From NCBI GenBank assembly GCA_945910395.1, contig CAMDYX010000010.1, forward strand, positions 1 to 58,973: 58,973 bases of DNA. The letters run 5' to 3'. Position numbers and translations under genes: made by a program. This DNA comes from an uncultured Agathobacter sp. GTDB taxonomy: Bacteria > Bacillota > Clostridia > Lachnospirales > Lachnospiraceae. How positions within the stretch are numbered: the first letter of the stretch is position 1; each line of letters begins with the position of its first letter. Of this stretch, positions 51,346 to 58,973 are shown one piece after another. Under the pieces are notes generated by a model. It was not told where the DNA came from. It ran no database searches and saw only the letters and a program-made list of their open reading frames with translations.

Positions 51346-51555
51346 ATGTGTGTAGCAATACCGGGAAAAGTAATTGCATTAGAGGATGGACTTGCAACCG
51401 TGGATTTTTCGGGAAATCAGGTCAAGGCCTTTGTGGGACTGGTAAATACAAGGGTGGGCGATTATGTGCTTGTACATGCAGGCTGCGTGATTCAGACCAT
51501 GAAGCAGCAGGAAGCGGAAGAAATCTTGGAATTGATGGACGGATTTAAGGAATGA
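51346..51555 (+). CDS. hypC: Hydrogenase assembly chaperone HypC
   Basis: A 69-residue protein beginning MCVAIPGKV, the HypC hallmark in which Cys2 (after Met removal) carries the iron ligand-transfer chemistry. It ends with a helix (KQQEAEEILELMDGFKE). The start ATG 51346 lies one base after the hypF stop; the longer frame to 51265 lies inside hypF. It overlaps hypD by 4 bp (ATGA). HypC shuttles the Fe(CN)2CO unit from HypD to the large subunit. Confidence 0.95.
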   Translation: MCVAIPGKVIALEDGLATVDFSGNQVKAFVGLVNTRVGDYVLVHAGCVIQTMKQQEAEEILELMDGFKE

Positions 51556-52595
51556 CATTTGGAGAGATATGTAACTACCTAAGAGAATATGATGGCAAGC
51601 CTTTTACCTTTATGGAGGTATGCGGAAGTCATACTGCAGCCATCGCAAAGTTTGGAATCAAGGACGTGTTGTCCGACAAGATCCGTCTGATCAGCGGCCC
51701 GGGATGTCCGGTCTGTGTGACACCATCCGCATATATTGATAAGCTGATTGAACTGGCAAAGACACCGGGCTATTGTGTCGTATCCTTTGGGGATATGCTT
51801 CGTGTTCCGGGAAGTAAGCAAAGTCTTAGCGAGGCAAAAAGCGAGGGGGCAAAAGCGGTCATGGTGTATTCCCCCATGGATGTGCTAAAGCTTGCGACCG
51901 ATCATCCGGATACAACCTATGTATTTGCGGCCGTGGGATTTGAGACAACGGCACCGATCTATACCCTTTTCCTTGAGGAAGCAATAAGAAGGAATATCTG
52001 TAATGTGAAATTGCTCACATCCCTTAAGACGATGCCGAAGGTTATAGACTGGCTGCTTCTTCACGGGGCAAGCATCGATGGATTTCTGGCTCCGGGACAT
52101 GTCTGTGCCATTACAGGAAGCGAGTATTTTGACAATCTTGCCAAAAAGCATCAGATTCCTTTTGCCGTATCTGGTTTTGGTGACCGGGAGCTTATTATGG
52201 CAATCTATGGACTTTTAAAAATGGCAGAAAACAGAGAGACCTGTGTAAAGAACTTCTACCCGGCTGTCGTGGAAGGAAAAGGAAATGAAATTGCAATAAA
52301 AAAGCTGAATACATATTTTTCCGTCAGCAGTGCGGTATGGAGAGGAATGGGTGAAATTGATGGCTCCGGTCTTTTGCTTCGGGAAGAATATCTAAGGTTT
52401 GATGCAGGAAGCACCGGACTTACCGAAGATGCAAAAAGAAATAAGGGCTGCTGCTGCGGAAAAATTCTGATGGGGCAGATGGAGCCAAAGGACTGTCCGC
52501 TGTTTGGAAAGGTATGCTCACCGGATCATCCTCAGGGAGCCTGCATGGTATCCTACGAGGGAAGCTGTTATCAGTATTATTTGAATCAAAGATAG
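51552..52595 (+). CDS. hypD: Hydrogenase iron-cofactor scaffold HypD
   Basis: A 347-residue Fe-S protein on which the Fe(CN)2CO cofactor is built. Family motifs include FMEVCGSHT near residue 20, GPGCPVCVTP near 50-60, FAAVGFETTAP near 125, and the C-terminal cysteine cluster CCCGKILMGQMEPKDCPLFG with CSPDHPQGACMVS. Length is normal. Its start overlaps hypC. It ends just before palindrome copy 4, which separates it from hypE. Confidence 0.95.
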   Translation: MTFGEICNYLREYDGKPFTFMEVCGSHTAAIAKFGIKDVLSDKIRLISGPGCPVCVTPSAYIDKLIELAKTPGYCVVSFGDMLRVPGSKQSLSEAKSEGAKAVMVYSPMDVLKLATDHPDTTYVFAAVGFETTAPIYTLFLEEAIRRNICNVKLLTSLKTMPKVIDWLLLHGASIDGFLAPGHVCAITGSEYFDNLAKKHQIPFAVSGFGDRELIMAIYGLLKMAENRETCVKNFYPAVVEGKGNEIAIKKLNTYFSVSSAVWRGMGEIDGSGLLLREEYLRFDAGSTGLTEDAKRNKGCCCGKILMGQMEPKDCPLFGKVCSPDHPQGACMVSYEGSCYQYYLNQR

Positions 52596-52626
52596 ATGAA
52601 TAGTTCTCTTTCACACTGGTGTATTT

Positions 52627-52759
52627 GAATGAATTTGCATATTCCAATCAGAACCCGCTTCCGCTTCATAAAAAGCGTAGCGGTACTAAATTCGCAATGC
52701 ATTGCTCATTAAGTGCCGACGCTTTTTAAAAGTTCTGATTGGAATAGCAAAATTCATTC
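52627..52759. repeat. 133-bp palindromic element, copy 4
   Basis: Same palindrome family, located between hypD and hypE inside what is otherwise one hyp operon. Its inner stem uses TTCCAATCAGAAC/GTTCTGATTGGAA, perfectly paired but different from the pairs in the other copies. No separate promoter for hypE is evident. Confidence 0.88.
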
Positions 52760-52807
52760 ATAGACTCACAAATCTAAAATGAGAAATAAGAATAACATGG
52801 AGTAATT

Positions 52808-53857
52808 ATGGAACGAATCAGAATGGAGCACGGCAGTGGTGGCCGTGCAACCGGAGAATTAATCGGAGAAATTTTTGAAAAAGCATTTTCCAACGAGACC
52901 TTGTCCCAGATGGAGGATGCGGCGGTGGTAGCAGGAAGTGGAAGGATCGCCGTTACAACAGACAGTTTTGTTGTAACTCCTTTGGAATTTCCGGGGGGAG
53001 ATATCGGGCGGCTTTGCATCTGCGGAACCGTAAATGACCTTTTGATGAGAGGGGCGACCCCGAAATATCTTACCTGTGGGTTTATTTTAGAGGAAGGTGC
53101 TGACATTGAGCAGTTAAAGAGAATTGCATCTTCCATGGCCCTTACCGCAAAAGAGGCGGGGGTACAGATTATTGCGGGAGATACAAAGGTAATCGAAGGC
53201 TCCGGCGGCGTATACATTAATACCACAGGGGTAGGCTTTGTGCCGGAGAATGTGGATATCAAGGCTTCCAACAGTGCCACGGAGGATGTCATTATTGTGT
53301 CCGGAAATCTTGGGGATCATCACGCCACCGTGCTCAGCCAGAGAATGGAAATCAAAAATTCCATAGAAAGTGACAACGCGCCATTGGTGGAGATGGTAGG
53401 AAAGCTTTTGAAGGAAAATATCGAGGTTCATGTTCTTCGGGATGTCACCCGGGGCGGCTTGGCAACGGTTCTTAAGGAGCTTGCTCAAAGTAGCGGAAAG
53501 GTATTTGAAATCGAAGAGGAAAAGCTTCCGGTTGATCCCCAGGTAAAGGATTTTTGCGGCCTGCTGGGACTGGATCCGTTGTATATGGGAAATGAGGGCA
53601 AGCTGGTGGCCATTGTCTCAAAGAAGGATGCAGAACGGGCGCTGGAAATCATCAGAAGTTCTAGGTATGGAGAACACGCGGCGATTGTGGGAAAAGTAAG
53701 TGATGGACAGCCGGTAACAGGGATGGAAAAAATAAGTGACGAACAGGCTGAAAATGAGGGTGGCAAAACAATCGGAAAGCTCATCTTAAAAACCCGAATC
53801 GGCGGAAGAAGAGTACTTAAGGAGCTGCAGGGCGAAGGACTTCCGAGAATCTGTTAA
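52808..53857 (+). CDS. hypE: Hydrogenase maturation protein HypE
   Basis: A 349-residue protein of the AIR-synthase/PurM family. The N-terminus MERIRMEHGSGGRATGELI and the central DVTRGGLATVLKELA segment are typical. It ends in LPRIC, where the terminal Cys receives the carbamoyl group from HypF and is dehydrated to thiocyanate for cyanide donation. It completes the set hypA, F, C, D, E in this window. The start has GGAG 6 bp upstream. Confidence 0.96.
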   Translation: MERIRMEHGSGGRATGELIGEIFEKAFSNETLSQMEDAAVVAGSGRIAVTTDSFVVTPLEFPGGDIGRLCICGTVNDLLMRGATPKYLTCGFILEEGADIEQLKRIASSMALTAKEAGVQIIAGDTKVIEGSGGVYINTTGVGFVPENVDIKASNSATEDVIIVSGNLGDHHATVLSQRMEIKNSIESDNAPLVEMVGKLLKENIEVHVLRDVTRGGLATVLKELAQSSGKVFEIEEEKLPVDPQVKDFCGLLGLDPLYMGNEGKLVAIVSKKDAERALEIIRSSRYGEHAAIVGKVSDGQPVTGMEKISDEQAENEGGKTIGKLILKTRIGGRRVLKELQGEGLPRIC

Positions 53858-53905
53858 TACTGCCTGCGGCGGATTGGCACAGAAAGGTCTATACATAGAG
53901 CATAT

Positions 53906-54340
53906 ATGAAAGTAGAAATTGAACTTGTTACGAAGGCGGAGCAGGAAGGCGCAAAAATCAGCACCATGGAGATTACGGAATCCGTGGAACAGGCGAAGCA
54001 GCTCTTAGAATGTGATTCGAAGGGTATTCCTGCAGTAAAGGATGAAAAAACATATCTGATTGATCCAAATCAGATTTATTATGCGGAGTCCATAGATAGT
54101 AAGTGCTTTATCTATACCAAGGACGACTGCTTTGAAGTAAAGTATAAGCTGTATGAGCTGGAAATGATACTGGACTATCGCTTTTTCCGGTGCTCAAAGT
54201 CCATGATCTGTAATGTAAAAAAGATTCGTTTTGTGAAGGCGGAATACAATGCCAAGATGATTGCAACAATGCTAAATGGAGAGGCGATTGTGATTAACCG
54301 CAGTTATGTCAAGGAGCTTAAGAAAAGGCTGGGTATGTGA
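53906..54340 (+). CDS. Stand-alone LytTR DNA-binding regulator
   Basis: A 144-residue protein with no receiver domain. Residues about 1-45 are an acidic, mixed helix/strand lead-in and about 46-144 a LytTR domain (KTYLIDPNQIYYAESIDSKCFIYTKDD, then FFRCSKSMICNVKKI and VINRSYVKELKKRLG). The next gene, 1 bp later, encodes a DUF3021 membrane protein. Such LytTR/DUF3021 pairs are known as LytTR regulatory systems, in which the membrane protein holds back the activator and the operon is usually autoregulated. Targets unknown. Confidence 0.88.
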   Translation: MKVEIELVTKAEQEGAKISTMEITESVEQAKQLLECDSKGIPAVKDEKTYLIDPNQIYYAESIDSKCFIYTKDDCFEVKYKLYELEMILDYRFFRCSKSMICNVKKIRFVKAEYNAKMIATMLNGEAIVINRSYVKELKKRLGM

Positions 54341-54341
54341 T

Positions 54342-54776
54342 ATGAAAAAGGTATTAATGATTTTGGAAGAGGCATTGATGATATCGGTTGGAATGCTGTT
54401 TGTCATGGGAATAAACGGATTGGCAGCATATCTGCAGGGAAGGGCGACAGACGGCTGGTTTCCGTGGTATACTCCTTTTTCCATCATCCTAACCGGCTTT
54501 TTGAGCGCACTGGCAACGGATATTCTTCCCTATGACAAGGACGTAAGCAAAGCTGTGGCGAGAATCCGCATTGTAATTCATTTTTTCCTGATTTTACTGA
54601 TTGTCTCAGGAATGGGGTATTTTGCGCACTGGTATCATGATTGGAAGGGATATGCTTACGTGCTGGTATCCTATGTTGTAATCTATATCGCGGTATGGAT
54701 TTTTATGATGTGCTTACAAAAGCATGAGGAGAATCTAATCAATCAGGTTCTAGAGCAGATGAGTGATGAGGAATAG
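54342..54776 (+). CDS. DUF3021 membrane protein, predicted partner/inhibitor of the LytTR regulator
   Basis: A 144-residue membrane protein from ATG 54342 with four hydrophobic helices (about residues 5-28, 42-62, 74-96, 104-125) and a short basic-acidic C-terminal tail. Topology, length and the position directly behind a stand-alone LytTR gene match the DUF3021 family. By analogy with described LytTR regulatory systems it would restrain its neighbour at the membrane. That role is inferred from family and context. Confidence 0.82.
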   Translation: MKKVLMILEEALMISVGMLFVMGINGLAAYLQGRATDGWFPWYTPFSIILTGFLSALATDILPYDKDVSKAVARIRIVIHFFLILLIVSGMGYFAHWYHDWKGYAYVLVSYVVIYIAVWIFMMCLQKHEENLINQVLEQMSDEE

Positions 54777-54782
54777 AGGATG

Positions 54783-54810
54783 AGGATCAGCTTGGGCTGG
54801 TCCTTTTTCA
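54783..54810 (+). terminator. Intrinsic terminator after the LytTR/DUF3021 pair
   Basis: The stem AGGATCAGC/GCTGGTCCT (one G-T pair) with a 4-base loop is followed by TTTTT. It isolates this operon from the Fic/restriction locus. Confidence 0.87.
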
Positions 54811-54823
54811 ATTACATCATAAT

Positions 54824-54867
54824 AAGTTCAATTTAGTCATTTTGATGAAAATGACTAAATTGAACTT
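54824..54867. promoter_or_regulatory. Perfect 20-bp inverted repeat, operator of the Fic/RM operon
   Basis: Two 20-bp arms (54824-54843 and 54848-54867) are perfect reverse complements around a GATG loop; the arm core is TTCAATTTAGTCAT. Its right end touches the -35 box at 54866. There is no T-run after it, so it is not a terminator. It most likely binds a repressor dimer or tetramer. Confidence 0.8.
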
Positions 54868-54894
54868 GATTTTAACGAAACTGAGGTATATAAT
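54866..54894 (+). promoter_or_regulatory. Promoter of the Fic-hsdM-hsdS operon
   Basis: A -35 TTGATT (54866-54871) and a perfect -10 TATAAT (54889-54894) are separated by 17 bp. The promoter is sandwiched between the perfect operator (54824-54867) and a second, weaker copy (54892-54933). Confidence 0.8.
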
Positions 54895-54933
54895 TCAATT
54901 AAGTCATAATGAATAGAATGACGAAGTTAAATT
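54892..54933. promoter_or_regulatory. Second, imperfect operator copy
   Basis: TTCAATTAAGTCAT (54894-54907) matches the upstream arm core at 13 of 14 positions. It is followed by the degenerate inverted half AATGACGAAGTTAAA (54917-54931). It overlaps the -10 and start-point region, as expected for a second repressor site. Confidence 0.65.
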
Positions 54934-54951
54934 CAAAATGAGGTAATTAGA

Positions 54952-56013
54952 ATGAGACAATTTGATTACACGGAAAAATGGAAAAGATTGCTCACGCCAG
55001 AGATTGTGCGTTACCTTACAACAATTCATGAATACAAGGGGGAACAGCGCTTGATTGCTGAACACCATGCTGATGTATTGGAAAGTCTTGTTGAGGTGGC
55101 TAAGATTCAAAGTACAGAGAGTTCAAATAAAATTGAGGGTATCTATACTTCTGATGAACGTTTGAAAAAGATTGTTTTGGATAAGACAATGCCAAAGACA
55201 AGAAATGAGCGTGAGATTGCAGGATACAGGGATGTGCTTAACACAATACACGAGAACTTCCCTCACATTCCAATCCGTGACACATTCATATTACAACTTC
55301 ATAGAGATTTGTATAAATTTGAGAATGCCGCTAATGGAGGTAGATTTAAAACTGCTGACAATATAATTGAGGAAGAAGATGCAAGTGGTGAAAAGTTTGT
55401 TAGATTCAGACCTCTACCTGCATGGGAGACTCCGGAAGCAATTATAAGCCTGTGTACTGCCTATAATGAGGCGATTAACAGAAACGAAGCAGATCCACTT
55501 TTAATCATACCAATGTTTATCATTGATTTCTTGTGCATTCATCCATTTAATGATGGAAATGGAAGAATGAGCAGACTGTTGACTTTATTATTGCTATATC
55601 AGAATGACTATATTGTTGGTAAATATATTAGTTTGGAAAAACTGATAGAGCGAACAAAAGACAGTTATTATGATGCTCTTCAAGAAAGTTCGAGGGGGTG
55701 GAGGGAAGACGAAAATAACTACGAGTCTTTTGTAAAATTTATTTTGGGAATTATTACGGCAGCATACCGAGAATTCTTTGATAGAGCACAAATTGTGGAA
55801 GAAAAGAAAGTGCCTAAACCAGATAGGATTGAGGAACTGATAAAGAATCATTTGGGTACAATAACCAAGGCTGAGATTGTTGATGCCACACCGGGAATAA
55901 GTACAACGACGGTACAGAGAACATTAACGGATTTGGTTAAGGCAGAAAAGATAATAAAGATTGGAAATGGTCGTTATACAAAGTATAAATGGAACTGGGA
56001 TAAGGAGAATTAG
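54952..56013 (+). CDS. Fic-domain protein with C-terminal winged helix
   Basis: A 353-residue protein. An N-terminal inhibitory-type segment with S-x3-E-G (Ser58 to Gly63) precedes the Fic domain, whose catalytic motif HPFNDGNGR spans 197-205 with His197. The C-terminal 60-70 residues form a winged helix-turn-helix (KAEIVDATPGISTTTVQRTLTDLVKAEKI). Fic enzymes usually attach AMP to proteins, and the S-x3-E-G helix keeps them off. Because the protein has a DNA-binding end and the gene sits right behind a double operator, self-repression of the operon is likely. It begins a unit with hsdM 3 bp downstream. Confidence 0.9.
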   Translation: MRQFDYTEKWKRLLTPEIVRYLTTIHEYKGEQRLIAEHHADVLESLVEVAKIQSTESSNKIEGIYTSDERLKKIVLDKTMPKTRNEREIAGYRDVLNTIHENFPHIPIRDTFILQLHRDLYKFENAANGGRFKTADNIIEEEDASGEKFVRFRPLPAWETPEAIISLCTAYNEAINRNEADPLLIIPMFIIDFLCIHPFNDGNGRMSRLLTLLLLYQNDYIVGKYISLEKLIERTKDSYYDALQESSRGWREDENNYESFVKFILGIITAAYREFFDRAQIVEEKKVPKPDRIEELIKNHLGTITKAEIVDATPGISTTTVQRTLTDLVKAEKIIKIGNGRYTKYKWNWDKEN

Positions 56014-56016
56014 AAA

Positions 56017-57519
56017 ATGATTACAGGCGAATTAAAAAATAGAATTGACAGCTTATGGGAGATTTTTTGGACCGGCGGTCTTACAAATCCATTAGATGTC
56101 ATTGAGCAGATGACATATCTTATGTTCATTCATGATTTAGATGTGTCTGATAATACGCATGCAAAAGAAAGTGCTATGCTTGGTCTTCCTTACGAAAGTG
56201 TATTTGCAAAAGAGGTAAAGATTGGTGAGAGAACTATTGATGGAACACAACTTAAGTGGTCCGTTTTCAGGGACTATCCAGCTGATAGAATGTATTCTGT
56301 AGTGCAGGAAATGGTGTTTCCATTTATTAAGAATTTGCATGCAAATAAAGATAGTGCATTTTCCAAATATATGGATGATGCGATTTTCAAGCTTCCTACA
56401 CCTTTAATGCTTTCTAAGGTTGTGGATGCAATGGATGATTTATATATACAGATGGCAAAGCTGAATGATTCAGATGCTAGAGGAGATGTATATGAGTATC
56501 TTCTTTCAAAACTTGCAACAGCAGGCGTAAATGGTCAGTTTAGAACACCTCGTCATATTATTAAGATGATGGTAGAACTCATGGATCCTAAGGCTGATGA
56601 TGTTATTTGTGATCCAAGCTGTGGTACAGCTGGGTTCCTAGTAGAATCAGGAGAGTATCTGTGGACTAATAAGAAAGATGAAATCTTCTATGATAAGCAG
56701 AAGAAAGACCATTTCATGAATCACATGTTCCATGGCTTTGATATGGATAGAACGATGCTTCGTATTGGTGCTATGAACATGATGAATCATAGAGTAGAAA
56801 GTCCATTTATTGAATATAGAGACAGTTTGTCAGATCAGAATCCGGATAAAGACAAATATTCATTGATTCTTGCAAATCCACCTTTCAAGGGAAGTCTTGA
56901 TGCAGATATCGTATCTGCAGATTTGCTCAAAGTATGTAATACAAAGAAGACAGAACTTCTCTTCTTAGCATTATTTGTTCGTATGCTTAAAGTTGGTGGT
57001 AGATGTGCTTGTATCGTTCCTGATGGAGTGTTATTTGGCTCTTCTAAGGCTCATAAGGACATTCGAAAAGAGTTGATTGAGAACCAGAGATTAGAAGCTG
57101 TTATTTCAATGCCTTCAGGTGTGTTTAAGCCATATGCCGGAGTATCTACAGGAATTCTTATCTTCACCAAAACTAATTATGGTGGAACTGACAGTGTATG
57201 GTTCTATGATATGCAAGCGGATGGATTCAGCTTGGATGATAAGCGTTCTCCTGTGACTGAAAATGATATTCCAGATATTATTGAAAGATTCCGTAAGCGT
57301 GATGCTGAGGTAGATAGAAAGCGTACAGACAAGTCCTTCATGGTTTCTAAACAAGAGATTGTTGATAATAGTTATGATCTCAGCATTAACAAGTACAAAG
57401 AGGTTGAGTATGTAGCTGTTGAGTATCCTCCAACATCCGAAATTATGGCCAATATCCGTGAAATTGAGATGGAGATTGGGAAAGAAATGGATGAGTTGGA
57501 AAACTTATTAAAATTATAG
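56017..57519 (+). CDS. hsdM: Type I restriction-modification methyltransferase subunit HsdM
   Basis: A 500-residue N6-adenine methyltransferase subunit. It has an N-terminal helical HsdM domain (WEIFWTGGLTNPLDVIEQMTYLMF), SAM-binding motif DPSCGTAGFLVESGEYL (near residue 198), catalytic motif ANPPF (near 288) and a typical C-terminal tail (QEIVDNSYDLSINKYKEVEY). It modifies host DNA at the sequence chosen by HsdS. It lies 3 bp after the Fic gene and 48 bp before hsdS. No hsdR is in the window; it may lie beyond the right end. Confidence 0.95.
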   Translation: MITGELKNRIDSLWEIFWTGGLTNPLDVIEQMTYLMFIHDLDVSDNTHAKESAMLGLPYESVFAKEVKIGERTIDGTQLKWSVFRDYPADRMYSVVQEMVFPFIKNLHANKDSAFSKYMDDAIFKLPTPLMLSKVVDAMDDLYIQMAKLNDSDARGDVYEYLLSKLATAGVNGQFRTPRHIIKMMVELMDPKADDVICDPSCGTAGFLVESGEYLWTNKKDEIFYDKQKKDHFMNHMFHGFDMDRTMLRIGAMNMMNHRVESPFIEYRDSLSDQNPDKDKYSLILANPPFKGSLDADIVSADLLKVCNTKKTELLFLALFVRMLKVGGRCACIVPDGVLFGSSKAHKDIRKELIENQRLEAVISMPSGVFKPYAGVSTGILIFTKTNYGGTDSVWFYDMQADGFSLDDKRSPVTENDIPDIIERFRKRDAEVDRKRTDKSFMVSKQEIVDNSYDLSINKYKEVEYVAVEYPPTSEIMANIREIEMEIGKEMDELENLLKL

Positions 57520-57567
57520 GGAAGGATATACAAAGCCGATAAATTCGGGTTTGTAGGGATGATGTAG

Positions 57568-58653
57568 ATGAAAACTTTTGATGAAATATTTATAGATAAA
57601 ACAAAATATGGAGTTAAGGTTCAGACATCGGAGTATGGCGAGCAAGGGAAACATATTATTATAGACCAAGGGCAAACTCAAATCGCTGGTTATACAGATT
57701 GTGAGGATGGATTATTTGAGGAAGTTCCAGTAGTAATATTTGGTGACCATACTAGAGTGATTAAGTATGTTGAGGATCCATTCTTCCTTGGGGCTGATGG
57801 AGTTAAGGTACTTCGCAGCAAAGATAATAATGCTAATTACAAATATTTGTATTATGCATTAAAGAATGCCAAAATTCCTAATACTGGATATAATAGACAT
57901 TTTAAATGGTTAAAAGAAGTTAAAATCAAATATCCAGATAGAGAGAGACAAGACGAGATTGTTGTAATCCTCGATAAGGTGTCGGATGTTATTCAGAAAA
58001 GGCAAAATGAGTTATCTCAATTAGAGGATCTCATCAAAGCCCGATTTGTCGAGTTGTTTGGGGATCCGATGGTAAATCCAAAAGGTTATAAGATTCAGAA
58101 ATATGGAGAATTATTTGAACTAAATGCTGGAGGGACACCTTCCAAAACTGTGCCAGAATATTGGGAGAATGGCACAATATCATGGATTGGTTCTAATATG
58201 TGCCAAAATGTAATTCTGTATGAGAATGATGGAAAGTATATTTCACAAGATGGGTATGACCATTCTTCAGCAAGACTTTTTCCTGTTGATACGGTGTTAA
58301 TTGCTTTAGTTGGTGCTACCATCGGAAAAACCGCACTACTTAAATTTGAAACTTCAACTAATCAGAACGTACTTGGAGTAAGACATATTGTAGAATCAGG
58401 ATACAATCCGATGTTTGTATTTTACTATACACAGTTCTTGTACCAGAAATTTATGAATATCGGAGATGGTGGATTTAATATGGCTTCAAAAGGCTTTGTC
58501 AGTGAATTGCCTATGTATGACGTTGATTTATCAGTACAGAATGAGTTTGCAACATTTGCTAACAAAATCGACAAATCAAAAGTTGCAGTACAAAGGGCAC
58601 TAGAAAAAACACAGTTATTGTTTGATAGTTTGATGCAAGATTATTTTGGATAA
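57568..58653 (+). CDS. hsdS: Type I restriction-modification specificity subunit HsdS
   Basis: A 361-residue specificity subunit with two target-recognition domains. TRD1 covers about residues 1-130 and is short, starting almost at the N-terminus. The central conserved helix covers about 130-165 (RQDEIVVILDKVSDVIQKRQNELSQLEDLIKARFVELFGDP), TRD2 about 170-325 (LNAGGTPSKTVPEYW, then SWIGSNM), and the C-terminal conserved helix is VQRALEKTQLLFDSLMQDYFG. Each TRD reads half of a split DNA target. The sequence of the target cannot be predicted. I see no second hsdS copy or recombinase in the remaining 320 bp. Confidence 0.93.
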   Translation: MKTFDEIFIDKTKYGVKVQTSEYGEQGKHIIIDQGQTQIAGYTDCEDGLFEEVPVVIFGDHTRVIKYVEDPFFLGADGVKVLRSKDNNANYKYLYYALKNAKIPNTGYNRHFKWLKEVKIKYPDRERQDEIVVILDKVSDVIQKRQNELSQLEDLIKARFVELFGDPMVNPKGYKIQKYGELFELNAGGTPSKTVPEYWENGTISWIGSNMCQNVILYENDGKYISQDGYDHSSARLFPVDTVLIALVGATIGKTALLKFETSTNQNVLGVRHIVESGYNPMFVFYYTQFLYQKFMNIGDGGFNMASKGFVSELPMYDVDLSVQNEFATFANKIDKSKVAVQRALEKTQLLFDSLMQDYFG

Positions 58654-58663
58654 AGCATTAGGC

Positions 58664-58973
58664 ATGGAAGGAGAAAGAAGGGAAATTTTGATACGGGAGA
58701 ACGATAAGATTCAATTATACGAAGAACAGCCGATAAGAAGCGCTTGGGATGAAGAAAATGAAGAATGGTATTTTTCAATTATTGATGTGGTGGCAGTACT
58801 AACCGATAGCAAAGATGCTAATGCATATTGGAGAAAACTAAAACAAAGGTTAATTGAAGATGGAAATGAAACCGTGACAAATTGTCACGGTTTGAAAATG
58901 AAGGCTTCGGATGGAAAACGACGAATGACGGATGTTGCAAATACAGAACAGCTTTTGCGCATCATTCAATCGA
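58664..58973 (+). CDS. Bro-N/antirepressor-like protein, cut by the window edge
   Basis: An open frame runs off the right end. Translation gives DKIQLYEEQPIRSAWDEE, then EWYFSIIDVVAVLTDSKDANAYWRKLKQRL, then TNCHGLKMKASDGKRRMTDVANTEQLLRII. This is the pattern of Bro-N (phage antirepressor-like) domains, often found as accessory genes inside type I restriction loci. ATG 58664 opens the frame, but TTG 58688 lies after a better ribosome site (GGAGAAAGAAGGG), so the start is uncertain. At least about 95 residues are present. Confidence 0.7.
   Translation, partial: MEGERREILIRENDKIQLYEEQPIRSAWDEENEEWYFSIIDVVAVLTDSKDANAYWRKLKQRLIEDGNETVTNCHGLKMKASDGKRRMTDVANTEQLLRIIQS

Noticed and set aside
54824-54867. 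Perfect inverted repeat as a transcription terminator
   Set aside because: There is no T-run after either arm, a separate terminator lies at 54783-54810, and the repeat abuts the -35 of the Fic promoter.

Overview
The window is about 59 kb of low-GC Firmicutes DNA, most likely from a gut Clostridia of the Lachnospiraceae type. Support comes from the protein styles (InlB-type B-repeat surface proteins, GHKL/LytTR regulators, DUF3021, DUF4430), a transcription-terminating cobalamin riboswitch, a proline T-box, purine-rich Shine-Dalgarno sites and a clostridial-type Rex box. I cannot name the species. There are no rRNA or tRNA genes, no complete insertion sequence and no CRISPR array.

Layout. 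(1) 0.1-0.7 kb: a type II toxin-antitoxin pair. (2) 0.9-4.9 kb: a membrane histidine kinase and a SARP-type response regulator, separated by a B12-riboswitch cassette (DUF4430 anchor protein plus ECF S-component). (3) 5.1-23.6 kb: a four-gene operon led by a 5252-residue surface protein, followed by overlapping or nearly abutting genes for an acyltransferase-3 membrane protein, an AMP-forming ligase and an acyl carrier protein. I read this as a dedicated, dlt-like surface-acylation module. (4) 23.7-29.1 kb: a PAS-GAF-GGDEF protein and a second B-repeat adhesin of 1265 residues. (5) 29.3-29.7 kb: a tandem array of 53-bp hairpin units. (6) 29.9-35.8 kb: small membrane and unknown proteins, a C39-like peptidase, an AgrA/AgrC-like two-component system with a FliD-like small protein, and a TrmH-type rRNA/tRNA methyltransferase. 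(7) 35.9-42.1 kb: T-box plus proS, a chemotaxis receptor and a lipoprotein beta-glucosidase. (8) 42.5-53.9 kb: a six-subunit Ech-type energy-converting [NiFe] hydrogenase under a Rex box, with hypA, then hypF-hypC-hypD and hypE. (9) 53.9-54.8 kb: a LytTR/DUF3021 pair. (10) 54.8 kb to the end: an autoregulated-looking Fic gene leading a type I restriction-modification locus (hsdM, hsdS, a Bro-N-like gene cut by the window edge).

How it fits together. The promoters of both adhesin genes carry the same architecture: two GTCCCAT-type heptamers 11 bp apart, then exactly 9 bp, then a -10 box, with no usable -35. This is the geometry bound by SARP-family activators, and the only SARP-type regulator here (4062-4868) sits next to the giant gene. 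The proposal is that kinase 913-2658 and this regulator switch on the giant surface protein, its acylation enzymes and the second adhesin together. The Ech hydrogenase would be derepressed when NADH is high, through Rex.

Two repeat families are not explained by genes. One is the 53-bp-period hairpin arrays, present as two oppositely oriented copies bracketing 29.3-48.7 kb. The other is a 132-133 bp palindrome present four times between 40.0 and 52.8 kb, whose stems differ between copies by compensating changes.
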